Origin: Nocardioides sp. Root682
Lineage (GTDB): Bacteria > Actinomycetota > Actinomycetes > Propionibacteriales > Nocardioidaceae
Direction: 5' to 3'
Assembly (NCBI RefSeq): GCF_001427795.1
Contig: NZ_LMHJ01000001.1
Location: forward strand, 1,885,664-1,949,663
DNA: 64,000 nt
Below, piece by piece: positions 8,136-19,640 of the stretch. The notes beneath the pieces were generated by a model, which worked only from the letters and a program-made list of their open reading frames with translations, ran no database searches and was not told the origin of the DNA. The first letter of the stretch is position 1, and the number at the start of each line of letters is the position of its first letter. The translations under genes were made by a program, and so were the position numbers.

Positions 8136-8857
8136 CCGCGCCAGGCCTCGACGCTGCCCAGGTCGGCGTGCTGGCGCACCCACGCGTGCATCGCGATCGC
8201 GGCCGCCGCCGACGCGTTGATCGAACGGGTCGAACCGAACTGCGCGATCGAGAAGGTCGCGTCGCACGCCTCGCGCGCAGACTCGGAGAGCCCTGGCCCC
8301 TCCTGCCCGAACAGGAAGCAGACCCGGTCGGGGATCTCCATGGTCTCGAGATGGTCGGAGCCGGGCAGGTTGTCGACGCCGAACAACGGCACCGGACGCC
8401 CGGCCGCGCCGTCGTACGACGAGAGGTACTCGGCGAGGTCCTCGACCGTGGCGTGGTGGCGGACGTGCTGGTAGCGGTCGGTGACCATCGCGCCGCGCTT
8501 GTTCCACCGCCGGTTGCCGACGATGTGGACCTCGGCCGCGAGGAACGCGTTCGCCGAGCGGACGATCGTGCCGATGTTGAAGTCGTGCTGCCAGTTCTCG
8601 ATGGCGACGTGGAAGCCGTGGCGACGCTGGTCGAGGTCGGCACGGATCGCCTCGAGGCTCCAGTACCGGTAGCGGTCGACGACATTGCGTCGATCCCCGT
8701 CCCGCAGCAGCGCGTCGTCGTACACCTCGGAACCGGGGCCTTCGGGCCACGGGCCCGCCCAGGGACCGACGCCGACCTCGGGCTGGCCGTGTGGCATCGG
8801 GTCGTACGGCGCCCGGCGCTCCTCGGGGCCCTCCGCATCCGCGTCCACGAACTGCAC
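8132..8857 (-). CDS. TrmH/SpoU-family RNA ribose methyltransferase
   Basis: This 241-residue protein has the SPOUT motifs of 2'-O-ribose methyltransferases: 'HNIG'-like 'DFNIGTIVRSANAF' (motif 1 Asn/Arg), 'CFLFGQEGPGLS' (motif 2) and 'FSIAQFGSTRSINASAAAAI' (motif 3 knot). It would transfer a methyl group from S-adenosylmethionine to a tRNA or rRNA ribose. The target nucleotide cannot be inferred. GTG at 8857 was chosen because the frame further upstream enters the divergent DedA gene. It is convergent with the sigma gene with overlapping stops. Confidence 0.85.
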   Translation of the reverse strand: MQFVDADAEGPEERRAPYDPMPHGQPEVGVGPWAGPWPEGPGSEVYDDALLRDGDRRNVVDRYRYWSLEAIRADLDQRRHGFHVAIENWQHDFNIGTIVRSANAFLAAEVHIVGNRRWNKRGAMVTDRYQHVRHHATVEDLAEYLSSYDGAAGRPVPLFGVDNLPGSDHLETMEIPDRVCFLFGQEGPGLSESAREACDATFSIAQFGSTRSINASAAAAIAMHAWVRQHADLGSVEAWRG

Positions 8858-8900
8858 CCTATTGCCCACGGGGTTGGGACCCGGCCGGTACCGTTGCGCC

Positions 8901-9644
8901 GTGAACTCGCTGGTCGCGACCCCTTTCGTCGTGCCGATGCTGTTGGGCATCAAGTGGCTGGATCCTGAGTGGCTCCAGCACGAGTACGGTGCCGCCTTCA
9001 TCTGGATCGCGATCGGGATCGTCTTCGTCGAGTGCGGGCTGTTCTTCCCGTTCCTCCCCGGTGACACGCTGCTCTTCGCGCTCGGGCTCTTCATCGCCGG
9101 CAGCAACACCACCGGCTACTCCGTCGTCGGCATCGAGCACGAGGCGACCGAGCTGGTCATCGCGATGGTCCTGCTCACCGTGGCGGCGTTCGCGGGCAAC
9201 GTCGCCGGCTACGAGATCGGGCGCAAGCTGGGGCCGCCGCTCTACCACCGCGACGGCAAGATCCTGAAGAAGAAGTACTTCGACAACACCAGCGCGTTCT
9301 TCGAGAAGCACGGCAACAAGGCGTTGGTCATCGGGCGGTTCGTCCCGTTCGTGCGGACCTACATCACCGTCGTCGCCGGCGTCACCCAGATGGAGCGTCG
9401 CCGCTTCTTCGTGTGGAGCGCCATCGGAGCCGTGCTCTGGGTCGTCTCGATCACCCTGCTGGGGTACTTCCTCGGCGCGGCCATCCCGGCGCTGGGCGAG
9501 AACATCGACTACGTCACCTTCGCCATCCTGGCGTTCTCCGCGGTGCCGCTGGCCTGGGAGTGGTGGCGGCACAAGCGCCCCGGTGCCAAGGGCAAGAAAG
9601 TGCTCGCCCCAGCGACGGAAGCGCCGGTCGCCGAAGAGCGATGA
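8901..9644 (+). CDS. DedA-family membrane protein
   Basis: This 247-residue membrane protein of the DedA/VTT superfamily has the two re-entrant or amphipathic signatures 'VECGLFFPFLPGDTLLF' and 'GRFVPFVRTYITVVAGVTQM', plus 'AGNVAGYEIGRKLG'. Family members act in the cytoplasmic membrane, where they are linked to lipid-carrier or phospholipid flipping and proton homeostasis. The conserved acidic residue and the 'GRFxPxxR' arginines are intact. It starts at a GTG 43 bases from the divergent methylase start. Confidence 0.9.
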   Translation: MNSLVATPFVVPMLLGIKWLDPEWLQHEYGAAFIWIAIGIVFVECGLFFPFLPGDTLLFALGLFIAGSNTTGYSVVGIEHEATELVIAMVLLTVAAFAGNVAGYEIGRKLGPPLYHRDGKILKKKYFDNTSAFFEKHGNKALVIGRFVPFVRTYITVVAGVTQMERRRFFVWSAIGAVLWVVSITLLGYFLGAAIPALGENIDYVTFAILAFSAVPLAWEWWRHKRPGAKGKKVLAPATEAPVAEER

Positions 9645-9719
9645 CTCCGGCTGTCGGTGCCGGTCGTTAGGTTCGGGACAACCGTTCCACCCGACTTCCA
9701 CCTCACCGAGGAGCACATC

Positions 9720-10154
9720 GTGGCGATCAACCTCAACCCCTACATCAACTGGCGCGGCCAGGCCCGCGAGGCGATGGAGTTCTACCAGTCCGTCTTCGGC
9801 GGCGAGCTCACCGTGATGACCTTCGCCGACATGGGCGGCACCGCGATGGGCGTCGCCGAGGACGAGGTCAACTGGGTCATGCACTCGGCCCTGACCGTGT
9901 CGGACTCGGTGCTGCTGATGGGCGCCGACCACCCGAACCACGTCCCCGGCGAGCCGCAGACCCAGCAGGTCAGCCTCAGCGGACCTGCTGAGGACGAGGC
10001 CACCCTCCGCGCGTGGTGGGAGGGCCTGACGGACGGCGCGACCGTGCACGAGGCACTCGCCCAGGCACCGTGGGGCGACACCTTCGGCATGCTGTCCGAC
10101 AAGTACGGCGTCGACTGGCTGGTCAACATCGCGGGCGCCCAGCCCGCGGAGTAG
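9720..10154 (+). CDS. VOC-family (PhnB/3-demethylubiquinone-like) protein
   Basis: This 144-residue glyoxalase-fold protein has the PhnB-like opening 'INLNPYINWRGQAREAMEFYQSVFGGEL' (only its theme is cited: a Tyr/Asn-rich strand followed by an amphipathic helix) and ends 'WGDTFGMLSDKYGVDWLVNI', a hallmark of the PhnB-type subgroup. GTG at 9720 follows GAGGAG at eight bases. Such proteins are small cytosolic dimers that may bind metal, and most have unknown substrates. No operon partner is evident. Confidence 0.8.
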   Translation: MAINLNPYINWRGQAREAMEFYQSVFGGELTVMTFADMGGTAMGVAEDEVNWVMHSALTVSDSVLLMGADHPNHVPGEPQTQQVSLSGPAEDEATLRAWWEGLTDGATVHEALAQAPWGDTFGMLSDKYGVDWLVNIAGAQPAE

Positions 10155-10157
10155 GCC

Positions 10158-10703
10158 TCAGGCCCGGGCAGCCGCCCTGGCCGCGTCGAGCTCGACCTTG
10201 GTCAGTACGGCGCGCAGCTCGAGCGCCACGTCGTCCAGCGGGTTGTCGTCGCCCGGGCTCCGGTCGATGGCGCACACGACGGTCTCGACGACCGCGCCGC
10301 GCTCGCGCAGCGCGTTCGTCGCGTCGCGGACCGCGCCGCCCGTGGTGATGACGTCCTCGATCAGCACGATCCGCTTGCCGTCGACGTCGGGGCCTTCGGC
10401 GAGCTTGGCGGTGCCGTACTTCTTGGCCTCCTTGCGGACGAAGACCACCGGGATGCCGACCAGCTGGCTGACGGCGGTGGCGATCGGGATGCCACCCATC
10501 TCCAGTCCGCCGAGCAGGTCGGCGTCACCGGGGAGCAGTTGGGCGACCTCGCGGGCCACCCGGGCGAGCAGCCCCGGGTCGGCCTCGAAGAGGTACTTGT
10601 CGAAGTACTCGTTGCTGACCTGGCCCGAGCGGAGGGTGAACTCACCCGTGAGGCGGCAGGTGGCGTCGATGTCGGCGGCGAGGGCGGTGTCCGTGGTCGT
10701 CAC
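10158..10703 (-). CDS. pyrE: Orotate phosphoribosyltransferase
   Basis: This 181-residue enzyme forms orotidine-5'-phosphate from orotate and PRPP in pyrimidine synthesis. The PRPP-binding signature is 'IVLIEDVITTGGAV', and upstream 'GGLEMGGIPIATAVS' and 'FVRKEAKKYGT' supply the flexible-loop lysines and arginine. The length is normal for the short actinobacterial PyrE. GTG at 10703 begins the family-like N-terminus. The stop is three bases from the VOC gene stop, so these genes converge. It is divergent from the aminotransferase with 43 bases between starts. Confidence 0.93.
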   Translation of the reverse strand: MTTTDTALAADIDATCRLTGEFTLRSGQVSNEYFDKYLFEADPGLLARVAREVAQLLPGDADLLGGLEMGGIPIATAVSQLVGIPVVFVRKEAKKYGTAKLAEGPDVDGKRIVLIEDVITTGGAVRDATNALRERGAVVETVVCAIDRSPGDDNPLDDVALELRAVLTKVELDAARAAARA

Positions 10704-10746
10704 GGTCCTGAGCCTAGGACGTCCCCGCACCCCTTAGGGTCGAAGG

Positions 10747-11943
10747 GTGCCCGGTCCCCCGCACCCAGCCGCCCGCCACGTCGCCGCCCGTGTCGCCGCG
10801 ATGGGCGAGACGATCTTCGCCGAGATGTCGGCGCTCGCCATCCGCACGGGAGCAGTCAACCTCGGCCAAGGGTTCCCCGACACCGACGGACCGCCCGAGC
10901 TGATCGGTGCGGCCGTCGACGCGCTCCGCGGCGGCGCCAACCAGTACGCCCCCGGTATCGGCGTCCCCGCCCTCCGCCAGGCCATCGCCCGCCACCAGCA
11001 GCGGCACTACGGCATCGAGCTGGATCCCGACACCCAGGTCGTCGTGACGACGGGATGCACCGAGGCGATCGCGGGCGCCCTGCTCGGACTGGTCGACCCG
11101 GGCGACGAGGTGATCGTCCTGGAGCCCTATTACGACTCCTACACCGCGATGATCGCCTTCGCCGGAGGAGTACGACGACCCGTCACCCTGCGCGCGCCCG
11201 ACTTCCGCCTCGACCCGGCCGAGCTGGAGGCCGCGGTCACCCCGCGCACCCGGCTGATCCTGCTGAACACGCCCCACAACCCCACCGGCCGCGTCCTCGA
11301 CGCCGACGAGCTGGCCGCCGTGGCCCGGGTGGCCCAGGCGTACGACCTGACCGTGGTGACCGACGAGGTCTACGAGCACCTGACCTTCGACGACCGGGTC
11401 CACGTGCCGCTCGCGACCCTGCCCGGCATGGCCGAGCGGACCCTGACCCTCTCGAGCGCGGGCAAGTCCTGGTCCGTCACCGGCTGGAAGGTCGGCTGGG
11501 CGACCGGACCGGCCCACCTCGTCGCGGCGGTGACCGCCGCCAAGCAGTGGCTGACCTACACCTCGGGCGCGCCCCTGCAGCCGGCCGTCGCGGCGGCGCT
11601 CGACAGCCCCTCCGACTTCCCGGCGCGACTCCGGGCCGACCTGCAGGCGCGCCGCGACGAGCTCGTCGCCGGTCTGAGCGGGGCCGGCCTGACGTCGTAC
11701 ACACCGGAGGGGACGTACTTCGCCACCACCGACGTCAGCGCCCTCGGCTGGGCGAGCGGCGGTGACTTCTGCCGCGCCCTGCCGGAACGGGCGGGCGTCG
11801 TCGCGATCCCGTCCGAGGTCTTCTACGACGAGCCCGACGCACCCGGCGCCGGACGGCACCTGGTCCGCTGGGCGTTCTGCAAGCGCCCCGAGGTGATCGC
11901 CGAGGCGGTGCGCCGCCTCCAGGCCGCTGACCTGCGCGCCTGA
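10747..11943 (+). CDS. PLP-dependent aminotransferase, class I/II (DapC/kynurenine-aminotransferase-like)
   Basis: This 398-residue fold-type I aminotransferase carries 'NLGQGFPDTDGP', 'NQYAPGIGVPALRQAI', 'LLNTPHNPTGRVL', 'VTDEVYEHLTFD' and the PLP lysine in 'SSAGKSWSVTGWKVGW', with the substrate-carboxylate arginine near the end ('HLVRWAFCKRPEV'). The closest actinobacterial pattern is the protein proposed as N-succinyldiaminopimelate aminotransferase (DapC), but the same motifs occur in kynurenine and methionine aminotransferases, so no symbol is given. The gene stands alone between pyrE and a convergent membrane protein. Confidence 0.85.
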   Translation: MPGPPHPAARHVAARVAAMGETIFAEMSALAIRTGAVNLGQGFPDTDGPPELIGAAVDALRGGANQYAPGIGVPALRQAIARHQQRHYGIELDPDTQVVVTTGCTEAIAGALLGLVDPGDEVIVLEPYYDSYTAMIAFAGGVRRPVTLRAPDFRLDPAELEAAVTPRTRLILLNTPHNPTGRVLDADELAAVARVAQAYDLTVVTDEVYEHLTFDDRVHVPLATLPGMAERTLTLSSAGKSWSVTGWKVGWATGPAHLVAAVTAAKQWLTYTSGAPLQPAVAAALDSPSDFPARLRADLQARRDELVAGLSGAGLTSYTPEGTYFATTDVSALGWASGGDFCRALPERAGVVAIPSEVFYDEPDAPGAGRHLVRWAFCKRPEVIAEAVRRLQAADLRA

Positions 11944-11947
11944 ACCG

Positions 11948-12997
11948 TCAGCGCTGGTACCAGCGACCCACTTCGGGTCGCAGCAGCATCCACGCAGTCG
12001 CGCCGAAGACACCCACCAGGGCGAGCAGGGGCCAGGCACCGATGGCCATCACGACGAGCAGCAGGGCGCCGGTCACCGCGGAGATGACGAGGATGATCCG
12101 GGCCCAGTTCTGGCCGATGAAGGCGAGTCCGGCGAGCACGATCGCGGCCACCGCCCACAGGGCGAACCCGACGAGCACGACGTACATCGCGGCCAGCAGG
12201 CTGTTCTCGGTGAGCTGGTAGGTCTCGACCATCTTGGGCTGTTCGCGGGTGACCTCGGCGAAGAAGTCCTCGGCCTGCGAGGGCAGCACGGCCATCATCA
12301 GGCCGATCCCCAGCAGCACCAGCGAGCAGCTGATCCACGTGAGCGCGCAGGCAGCGACCAGCGCCTGCGGCCGGGTCCGTCGTACGACGGCGGGCCGGTG
12401 GGCGGGTGCGGACGTTGCCGCGGCCGGAGCATCGGCCGGCGTTGCCGCTCCCTCCGGTGCCGCCGGTGCCGCCGGTGCGACCGGTGCGACCGGAGGGGGC
12501 CACTCCGCGGCCGGCCCCGGTGGGCGGAGACCGAGCTTCTCGGCCCGGCGTGCCTCGTAGGCCTGCACCCACGGCCGACCGGCGTACCAGTCGCGCGTCG
12601 GCCGCAGCCACAGCAGGACGATGCCGAACACCACCATCGGTGCGAGGAATCCGGCCGTGGCCATGCCGCCGACCAGCAGCAGCGGCGCCAGCAGCGTGAG
12701 CGCGAGCCGGGCACTGGTGGAGCGCTTGAAGACCTGGAAGCCCAGGATCGCGGCCGCCGCAGCCGATCCCGCACCGATCAGGCACAGGACCTGGATCAGG
12801 GAGGCGAGGCTGTCCGCAGTCAGGCCCAGGCCGCTCATCGGCGGGTCCGCGAGGACCCGCTGCAGCTCCTCCTGGGCCTCGAGCGTGTGCAGCGTCGAGA
12901 TCCGCTCCCACGCGGACAGCACGACGATGATCGAGCCGCCGATGATCAGCGAACCCGCGAGCGTCGCGTGTCCCGGTCGTGGCTGTTCCTGGCTCAT
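11948..12997 (-). CDS. Multi-pass membrane protein with Ala/Pro-rich cytosolic linker
   Basis: This protein of about 349 residues has one N-terminal and two further hydrophobic helices, then a long Pro/Ala linker built of repeated 'AP' and 'APAAP' units at about 165-205, and three or four more helices in the second half. The repeat-rich linker separates two membrane modules. No enzymatic motif is visible. The ATG at 12997 was preferred to one nine bases upstream, though neither has a strong ribosome site. It lies downstream of clpB in the same direction with a 25-base gap, so it may be cotranscribed with it. Confidence 0.65.
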   Translation of the reverse strand: MSQEQPRPGHATLAGSLIIGGSIIVVLSAWERISTLHTLEAQEELQRVLADPPMSGLGLTADSLASLIQVLCLIGAGSAAAAAILGFQVFKRSTSARLALTLLAPLLLVGGMATAGFLAPMVVFGIVLLWLRPTRDWYAGRPWVQAYEARRAEKLGLRPPGPAAEWPPPVAPVAPAAPAAPEGAATPADAPAAATSAPAHRPAVVRRTRPQALVAACALTWISCSLVLLGIGLMMAVLPSQAEDFFAEVTREQPKMVETYQLTENSLLAAMYVVLVGFALWAVAAIVLAGLAFIGQNWARIILVISAVTGALLLVVMAIGAWPLLALVGVFGATAWMLLRPEVGRWYQR

Positions 12998-13022
12998 GCC
13001 GCCCATTCCATCAGACGGCCCC

Positions 13023-15638
<2,616 letters not shown>

Positions 15639-15695
15639 GGACAGTGACTCTCCTCAAGGTGCGTGGAACTGGATCGTGACACTCATTCCAACGCG

Positions 15696-15728
15696 CGCAA
15701 AGTTGAGTCTGTTCCACTCAACTTTGCG
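15696..15728. promoter_or_regulatory. HAIR operator (HspR site) upstream of clpB
   Basis: TTGAGT at 15703-15708 and ACTCAA at 15716-15721 are separated by seven bases, exactly the HAIR layout (CTTGAGT-N7-ACTCAAG). The repeat extends to perfect 13-base arms at 15696-15708 and 15716-15728. HspR, encoded at 25.5 kb, is the expected repressor. Confidence 0.85.
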
Positions 15729-15740
15729 GAAATTCGAGGA

Positions 15741-16700
15741 TCAGTCGGCGTCGATCTCCGGCGGTGCCTCGTGCGTCGGCAGCGCGACACTCGTGGCGGT
15801 CCGCTCGTCGACGAGGGCCAGCTTGCAGAACTCCTCGCCGAACGGCGTGAGGTGCACGCTGCGACGCACGACCTTGGCGAACTTCACCGAGTGCATCGCG
15901 GCGAGCACGTCGGGCTGCGCCTCGAGCACCTGGTACTCCAGGTGGTCGTGCACGGCCTCGCGGGAGAACCAGATCAGTCCGAGCCGGAACAGGTTGTTGA
16001 GGTACGACGGCACCTGCTCGATGTAGCGCAGCCCGGCCCGGGCACCCACCATGTTGAGGCCGGGGGCGATCAGCTGGCTGCTCATCATGCCGATCGGGCC
16101 ACCGGTGCGGATGTCGACACTGGGCTGCGGCCCGTCGCGCAGCAGCATCACCAGGACGCGTGCCTCGTCGGGCGCGAGCTCGTCGAGGATCCGGTCGAAC
16201 GCCGGATGCCGGTCGTTCTGGCCCCACACGTCGCGGGACTTCTCCAGCAGCTCGTTGCCCCGATCGCGCAGCGACAGCTGGCGGCTCGCGACCACCTGGC
16301 CGTCAACGACCGTCGCGACGGGCGTGGTCTCCCGCGAGCGATCCGAGCCGTTGCCGTTGCCGTTGGCACCCAGGGACTCGCCGACCCGGAGGAAGGCCGT
16401 GGCGACGGGGGTTCCGTCGGCCAACGTGCGGGCCAGGTCGCCCACGGCACCGACGACGGAGCCGACCTCGCGGATCAGCGTCGCCGCCTCTTCACGGTTC
16501 GTCACTGCCTTGCCGACGCGCATCCAGTTGCGGGCCGTCGTACGCATGCCCCAGCCGGCAGTGTGCAGCGCGGCCGAACCGGCGACCCGGGCCAGGCCGG
16601 GAAGGGACTCGACAACGGTGGGACTGGCGATCGCAGGCAGCCGCGGCAGGTCCTCGCCCCCGACGCCCCTGTTCTCCGAAGAGCTTGATTCTCTTGCCAC
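15741..16700 (-). CDS. Abi-alpha-like (DUF4393) protein
   Basis: The protein of about 319 residues has a DUF4393/Abi-alpha-type C-terminus: a predicted winged-helix-like region with '[13 protein letters not shown]' followed by '[14 protein letters not shown]', the family hallmark. Its N-terminal half is helical with a Gly/Asn repeat (GNGNGNG) at about 110. The founding Abi-alpha proteins were linked to phage-abortive infection, but most actinobacterial homologues are chromosomal and uncharacterised. GTG at 16700 follows GGAGG by eight bases. The longer frame to 16763 lacks a good site. It sits immediately upstream of the clpB HAIR site and follows the DUF445 gene in the same direction. Confidence 0.7.
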   Translation of the reverse strand: MARESSSSENRGVGGEDLPRLPAIASPTVVESLPGLARVAGSAALHTAGWGMRTTARNWMRVGKAVTNREEAATLIREVGSVVGAVGDLARTLADGTPVATAFLRVGESLGANGNGNGSDRSRETTPVATVVDGQVVASRQLSLRDRGNELLEKSRDVWGQNDRHPAFDRILDELAPDEARVLVMLLRDGPQPSVDIRTGGPIGMMSSQLIAPGLNMVGARAGLRYIEQVPSYLNNLFRLGLIWFSREAVHDHLEYQVLEAQPDVLAAMHSVKFAKVVRRSVHLTPFGEEFCKLALVDERTATSVALPTHEAPPEIDAD

Positions 16701-16773
16701 GGTCCCATCCTCCATCAACAACACCTCGGGCGATCCGCCCCGCACCCTGCTGGTCACACCCATCAGGGACGAC

Positions 16774-18126
16774 TCACGGCGGGAAGCCGGGAATCAGGCC
16801 CCAGTTGAAGATCGCCAGGTGCAGGAAGCCGCCCGCAGCGCCCATCACCGCGCCATGGAGGTAGAGCATCCACTCGTCCTCCTTGATCGCCGAACGCATC
16901 ATCTCGACGAAGTCCTTCGGCGGCAGCTCCTTGGTACGGCGCGCGATCAGCACCCGGATCTTCTCCGACTGCTTGCGACTGAACTCCGCGTCACGGAACG
17001 GAGTGATCGTGCGACCCACCGCCTCCAACGCGAAGGAATCCTTGATCCGGTCGTACCGCTTGCCGCCCATGGCAACGTTGACGGCACCACGCAACGGGCC
17101 GGCCGCCTTGTCGATCGCCGGCCGCATGGCGGTCGCGATCATCTGACGGGTCCGGTCACCCCGGGGACCGTCCATCAGGAAGTCACCGATCCGTTCGAGG
17201 GTGACCACGTCGTCGGCGATGATCCGCGCATAGACCTCGGCACACTCGTCCTGGCGGCGCAGGAACAACCCCTGGACCTTGATGCCGAGGACCCGCCTGG
17301 GCTCCGGCGGGTCGAAGATCAGCCACATGCCGAGCAGGTTGGTCGTCCATCCGACGAAGACGCCCAGCAGCGGGAGCAACCACCAGATGTGCCAGGTCTG
17401 GTCGACGATCGCGACCGGGACACCGAGCAGGAAACCGAAGATGAACCCGAAGGCCACCATCAGGTTCAGCTCCTTCTGGCCCACGTCCTTGAACACCCGC
17501 ACCACGAGGTCGGGGTTCTTGCGGAAGTGGTCGATGACCATGATCTTCGGGTCGAGCAGCTGGTCGATGTGGATGCCGATCTCGTCGGTGATCGTCTTGA
17601 CGACGGCCGGCAGCTGGGCCTGCACGCGGTCGATGACCGCCGTGCGGACCGGACGCGGGAGATCGCTCCACAGGCGCGGGTGCTCGCGCATCATGACGTC
17701 GTTGACGAGCTCGGGGAGATCGGGCCGGAACACGTTGACGATGTGTTCGGCGATCTGGTCGGGCTCGAGCTGGGCGTAGAACTCAGCGGGCGTGCCGAGC
17801 TTCGCGATCACCTTGTCGACGGCGATGCTGCCCATCTTGGCGGCGCGCGCAGGCACGATGCCCTGCCAGCCCAGGCCACCCTCCATCCAGCCGGGGATCT
17901 CCTGCAGCTTGCGCGGCATGAGCCCGGTGACTTCCTTGAGACCGGGGACCTTGAAGCCGTGGAACTTGATGGGCGAGAACAGCATCCAGAGGCCGGACCA
18001 GTTGATCAGCCAGCCGATGATGCCCGTGAAGAACGGGATGGAGATGAACGCGAACCAGTCGACGCCGTGGCTTCCGGTCAATTCACCGCTCGCCCAGTCC
18101 CTGAAGAAGTCGCCTATCGCGTCCAC
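16774..18126 (-). CDS. DUF445-family membrane protein
   Basis: This 450-residue protein contains two copies of the DUF445 signature, each a membrane helix followed by a basic proline segment: 'GWLINWSGLWMLFSP' with 'GFKVPGLKEVTGLMPRKLQE' (about 40-80), and 'GWTTNLLGMWLIFDPPEP' with a similar basic continuation (about 265-300). A long helical cytosolic region lies between them, and a last hydrophobic helix is at the C-terminus. Family members are inner-membrane proteins of unknown function. The GTG start at 18126 gives a short N-terminal helix. The downstream Abi-alpha gene begins 73 bases after its stop, so cotranscription is possible. Confidence 0.75.
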   Translation of the reverse strand: MDAIGDFFRDWASGELTGSHGVDWFAFISIPFFTGIIGWLINWSGLWMLFSPIKFHGFKVPGLKEVTGLMPRKLQEIPGWMEGGLGWQGIVPARAAKMGSIAVDKVIAKLGTPAEFYAQLEPDQIAEHIVNVFRPDLPELVNDVMMREHPRLWSDLPRPVRTAVIDRVQAQLPAVVKTITDEIGIHIDQLLDPKIMVIDHFRKNPDLVVRVFKDVGQKELNLMVAFGFIFGFLLGVPVAIVDQTWHIWWLLPLLGVFVGWTTNLLGMWLIFDPPEPRRVLGIKVQGLFLRRQDECAEVYARIIADDVVTLERIGDFLMDGPRGDRTRQMIATAMRPAIDKAAGPLRGAVNVAMGGKRYDRIKDSFALEAVGRTITPFRDAEFSRKQSEKIRVLIARRTKELPPKDFVEMMRSAIKEDEWMLYLHGAVMGAAGGFLHLAIFNWGLIPGFPP

Positions 18127-18258
18127 ACGTGCCTCTCGTCCTGTCGAGCTCTGCCGCGCCCCATTGCCACGGACGGTCCCGACGGGCTGAGGCTAGTGCC
18201 TCGAGTCGCGATTGGCACGAAGATCTCAGGTCACGGTGTCGCAGGAACCTGCGCCGAG

Positions 18259-18879
18259 TCAGCACGTCAGGGTCCCGAAGGACGGCCTGGCGCTGAGGCT
18301 GGAGAGCCGGAGTCCACCGTCGAGCACGATGCCGTGGACGGACATGTCCGTCTGGCCCAACTGAATTGCCTCGTGCGACGCGTCAATCAGCACGGTGAAG
18401 GCGCCCGGCGTCTCCCCCACCCCCCGGGAAGCCCCGATCGTCGTACGTGGCGTCCCGAGCGCCTGGACCGTGCCGTCCGTGACGGCGAGGGCTGCAGCCG
18501 GCAGACGCACCGGGCGCGAGGTGACCAGGCGCAGGCTCAGCCGGCCCCCGATGATCGGCATGTCCACGGTGGGGATCAGGCACAGGTCCACGAAGCGACC
18601 CTCCTCCAACCGGACCAGCGCCGCTCCCTGCTCAGAACCCACTGCGTCCCGGCCGGCCACGCCGCTCACCGAGTCGATGCCGAGCGTCATCTCGTCGGCA
18701 GAACCACCGCTGGTTGCCATGACGATCGGGTGGACCGTGGTGATGACGACCTGGATGTAGCCGAGCACCGCGAGTGCTCCGATGGCGAGGCACGCAAGCG
18801 CAGCGGGAACGGTCAGCCGCAGGAACAGGACCGGATCGACTCGACCCGTCCCCTCCGGTGGCATGTCAGCGGCGCCCAT
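18259..18879 (-). CDS. DUF6230-like membrane-anchored protein (seventh gene of the cluster)
   Basis: This 206-residue protein has one N-terminal hydrophobic helix (about 17-47) and an external beta-rich domain. It shares with three cluster neighbours a mid-protein cysteine after a hydrophobic strand ('FVDLCLIP', Cys 100) and a cysteine at the very C-terminus (Cys 206). It is the most divergent of the four: it ends directly in Cys and lacks the 'LKI.VxPG' strand. The start overlaps the previous stop by one base (TGATG), so it belongs to the same transcript. The downstream 130 bases to the DUF445 start contain nothing recognisable. Confidence 0.6.
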   Translation of the reverse strand: MGAADMPPEGTGRVDPVLFLRLTVPAALACLAIGALAVLGYIQVVITTVHPIVMATSGGSADEMTLGIDSVSGVAGRDAVGSEQGAALVRLEEGRFVDLCLIPTVDMPIIGGRLSLRLVTSRPVRLPAAALAVTDGTVQALGTPRTTIGASRGVGETPGAFTVLIDASHEAIQLGQTDMSVHGIVLDGGLRLSSLSARPSFGTLTC

Positions 18880-19640
18880 CAGTACTTGATCGGGAGGTTC
18901 TTGCAGCCCTGGGTCGCTGCACCGCCGGGAACCACCTCGATCTTCAGCTTCTTGAGGTTCACCGGACCCTCGATGACGGCGTCGTACAGGTCACCCTTGA
19001 CGTTGTAGAGGTCGCCGACGTCGGAGTCGACACTGAACAGCCGACCGTTGATGCCGGCGTAGCTCTCGGGCCCGTCGAGCGGGTTCACCACGTCGACGCC
19101 GCCGGACTGCCACGTCGTGACGCTCTGGACGGCGACCCCGAGCTCCACGTTTCCGCGCAGCGCGACACCGTTGCCGTTGGTGTTGGGCAGGCTGGTCGAC
19201 GTCACCGACGTGACGTCGAGCTGGACGTTCTTGCCGGACACGTCGGTGACGTTGATGTCGTTGCCGCCGGAGGTGATCCTGATGGTGTAGTCGACTCCGA
19301 GGAAGCTCTCGGTCTGGGACACGCAGAGACCGTCCAGGCTGCCGTTCGCAAAGCCCATCCGAAGGACGTACCTGGTGCTGTCCCCGCTGCCGGACCGCAA
19401 CGTGACGGGCATGATCCCGAAGGCGACGTTGCTGGTGCTCAGCCGCGCGCTGCTGAACTGTGACTTCTGACCCTGGACCACCAGCCCCGCGCCCAGTCCC
19501 ATCACCGTGCCGCCCCAGAGCTGGGAGACCATCCAGCCGAGGACTGCGAACGCGCCGAGATTCATCACCGCGACCCGGCGCCAACGAGTGCCCGTGCGGG
19601 TCACGGCGTCCGTTTCCACTGCGGCTCCCGTCGACGTCAT
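18879..19640 (-). CDS. DUF6230-like secreted/anchored protein (sixth gene of the cluster)
   Basis: This 253-residue protein begins with a basic segment (TGTRWRRVAV), a signal-anchor helix (about 24-55) and an external domain rich in Asn, Ser and Thr. The paired cysteines typical of this locus are in 'GSLDGLCVSQ' (Cys 106) and near the end in 'GCKNLPIKY' (Cys 246), the latter preceded by 'LKKLKIEVVPGG'. Two further in-frame features are a Gly/Asn-rich turn (NTNGNG) and a cluster of Val-rich strands. It starts within the upstream stop (ATGA). The biochemical role is unknown, and no lipase or esterase serine motif is visible. Confidence 0.65.
   Translation of the reverse strand: MTSTGAAVETDAVTRTGTRWRRVAVMNLGAFAVLGWMVSQLWGGTVMGLGAGLVVQGQKSQFSSARLSTSNVAFGIMPVTLRSGSGDSTRYVLRMGFANGSLDGLCVSQTESFLGVDYTIRITSGGNDINVTDVSGKNVQLDVTSVTSTSLPNTNGNGVALRGNVELGVAVQSVTTWQSGGVDVVNPLDGPESYAGINGRLFSVDSDVGDLYNVKGDLYDAVIEGPVNLKKLKIEVVPGGAATQGCKNLPIKY

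Noticed and set aside
12406..12699. Proline-rich plus-strand frame opposite the membrane protein linker
   Set aside because: It mirrors the repeated AP-rich linker on the minus strand and has no start context.
15741..16700. Phage-defence island around the Abi-alpha gene
   Set aside because: No other defence gene, integrase, tRNA or composition shift is nearby. The neighbours are housekeeping or envelope genes.
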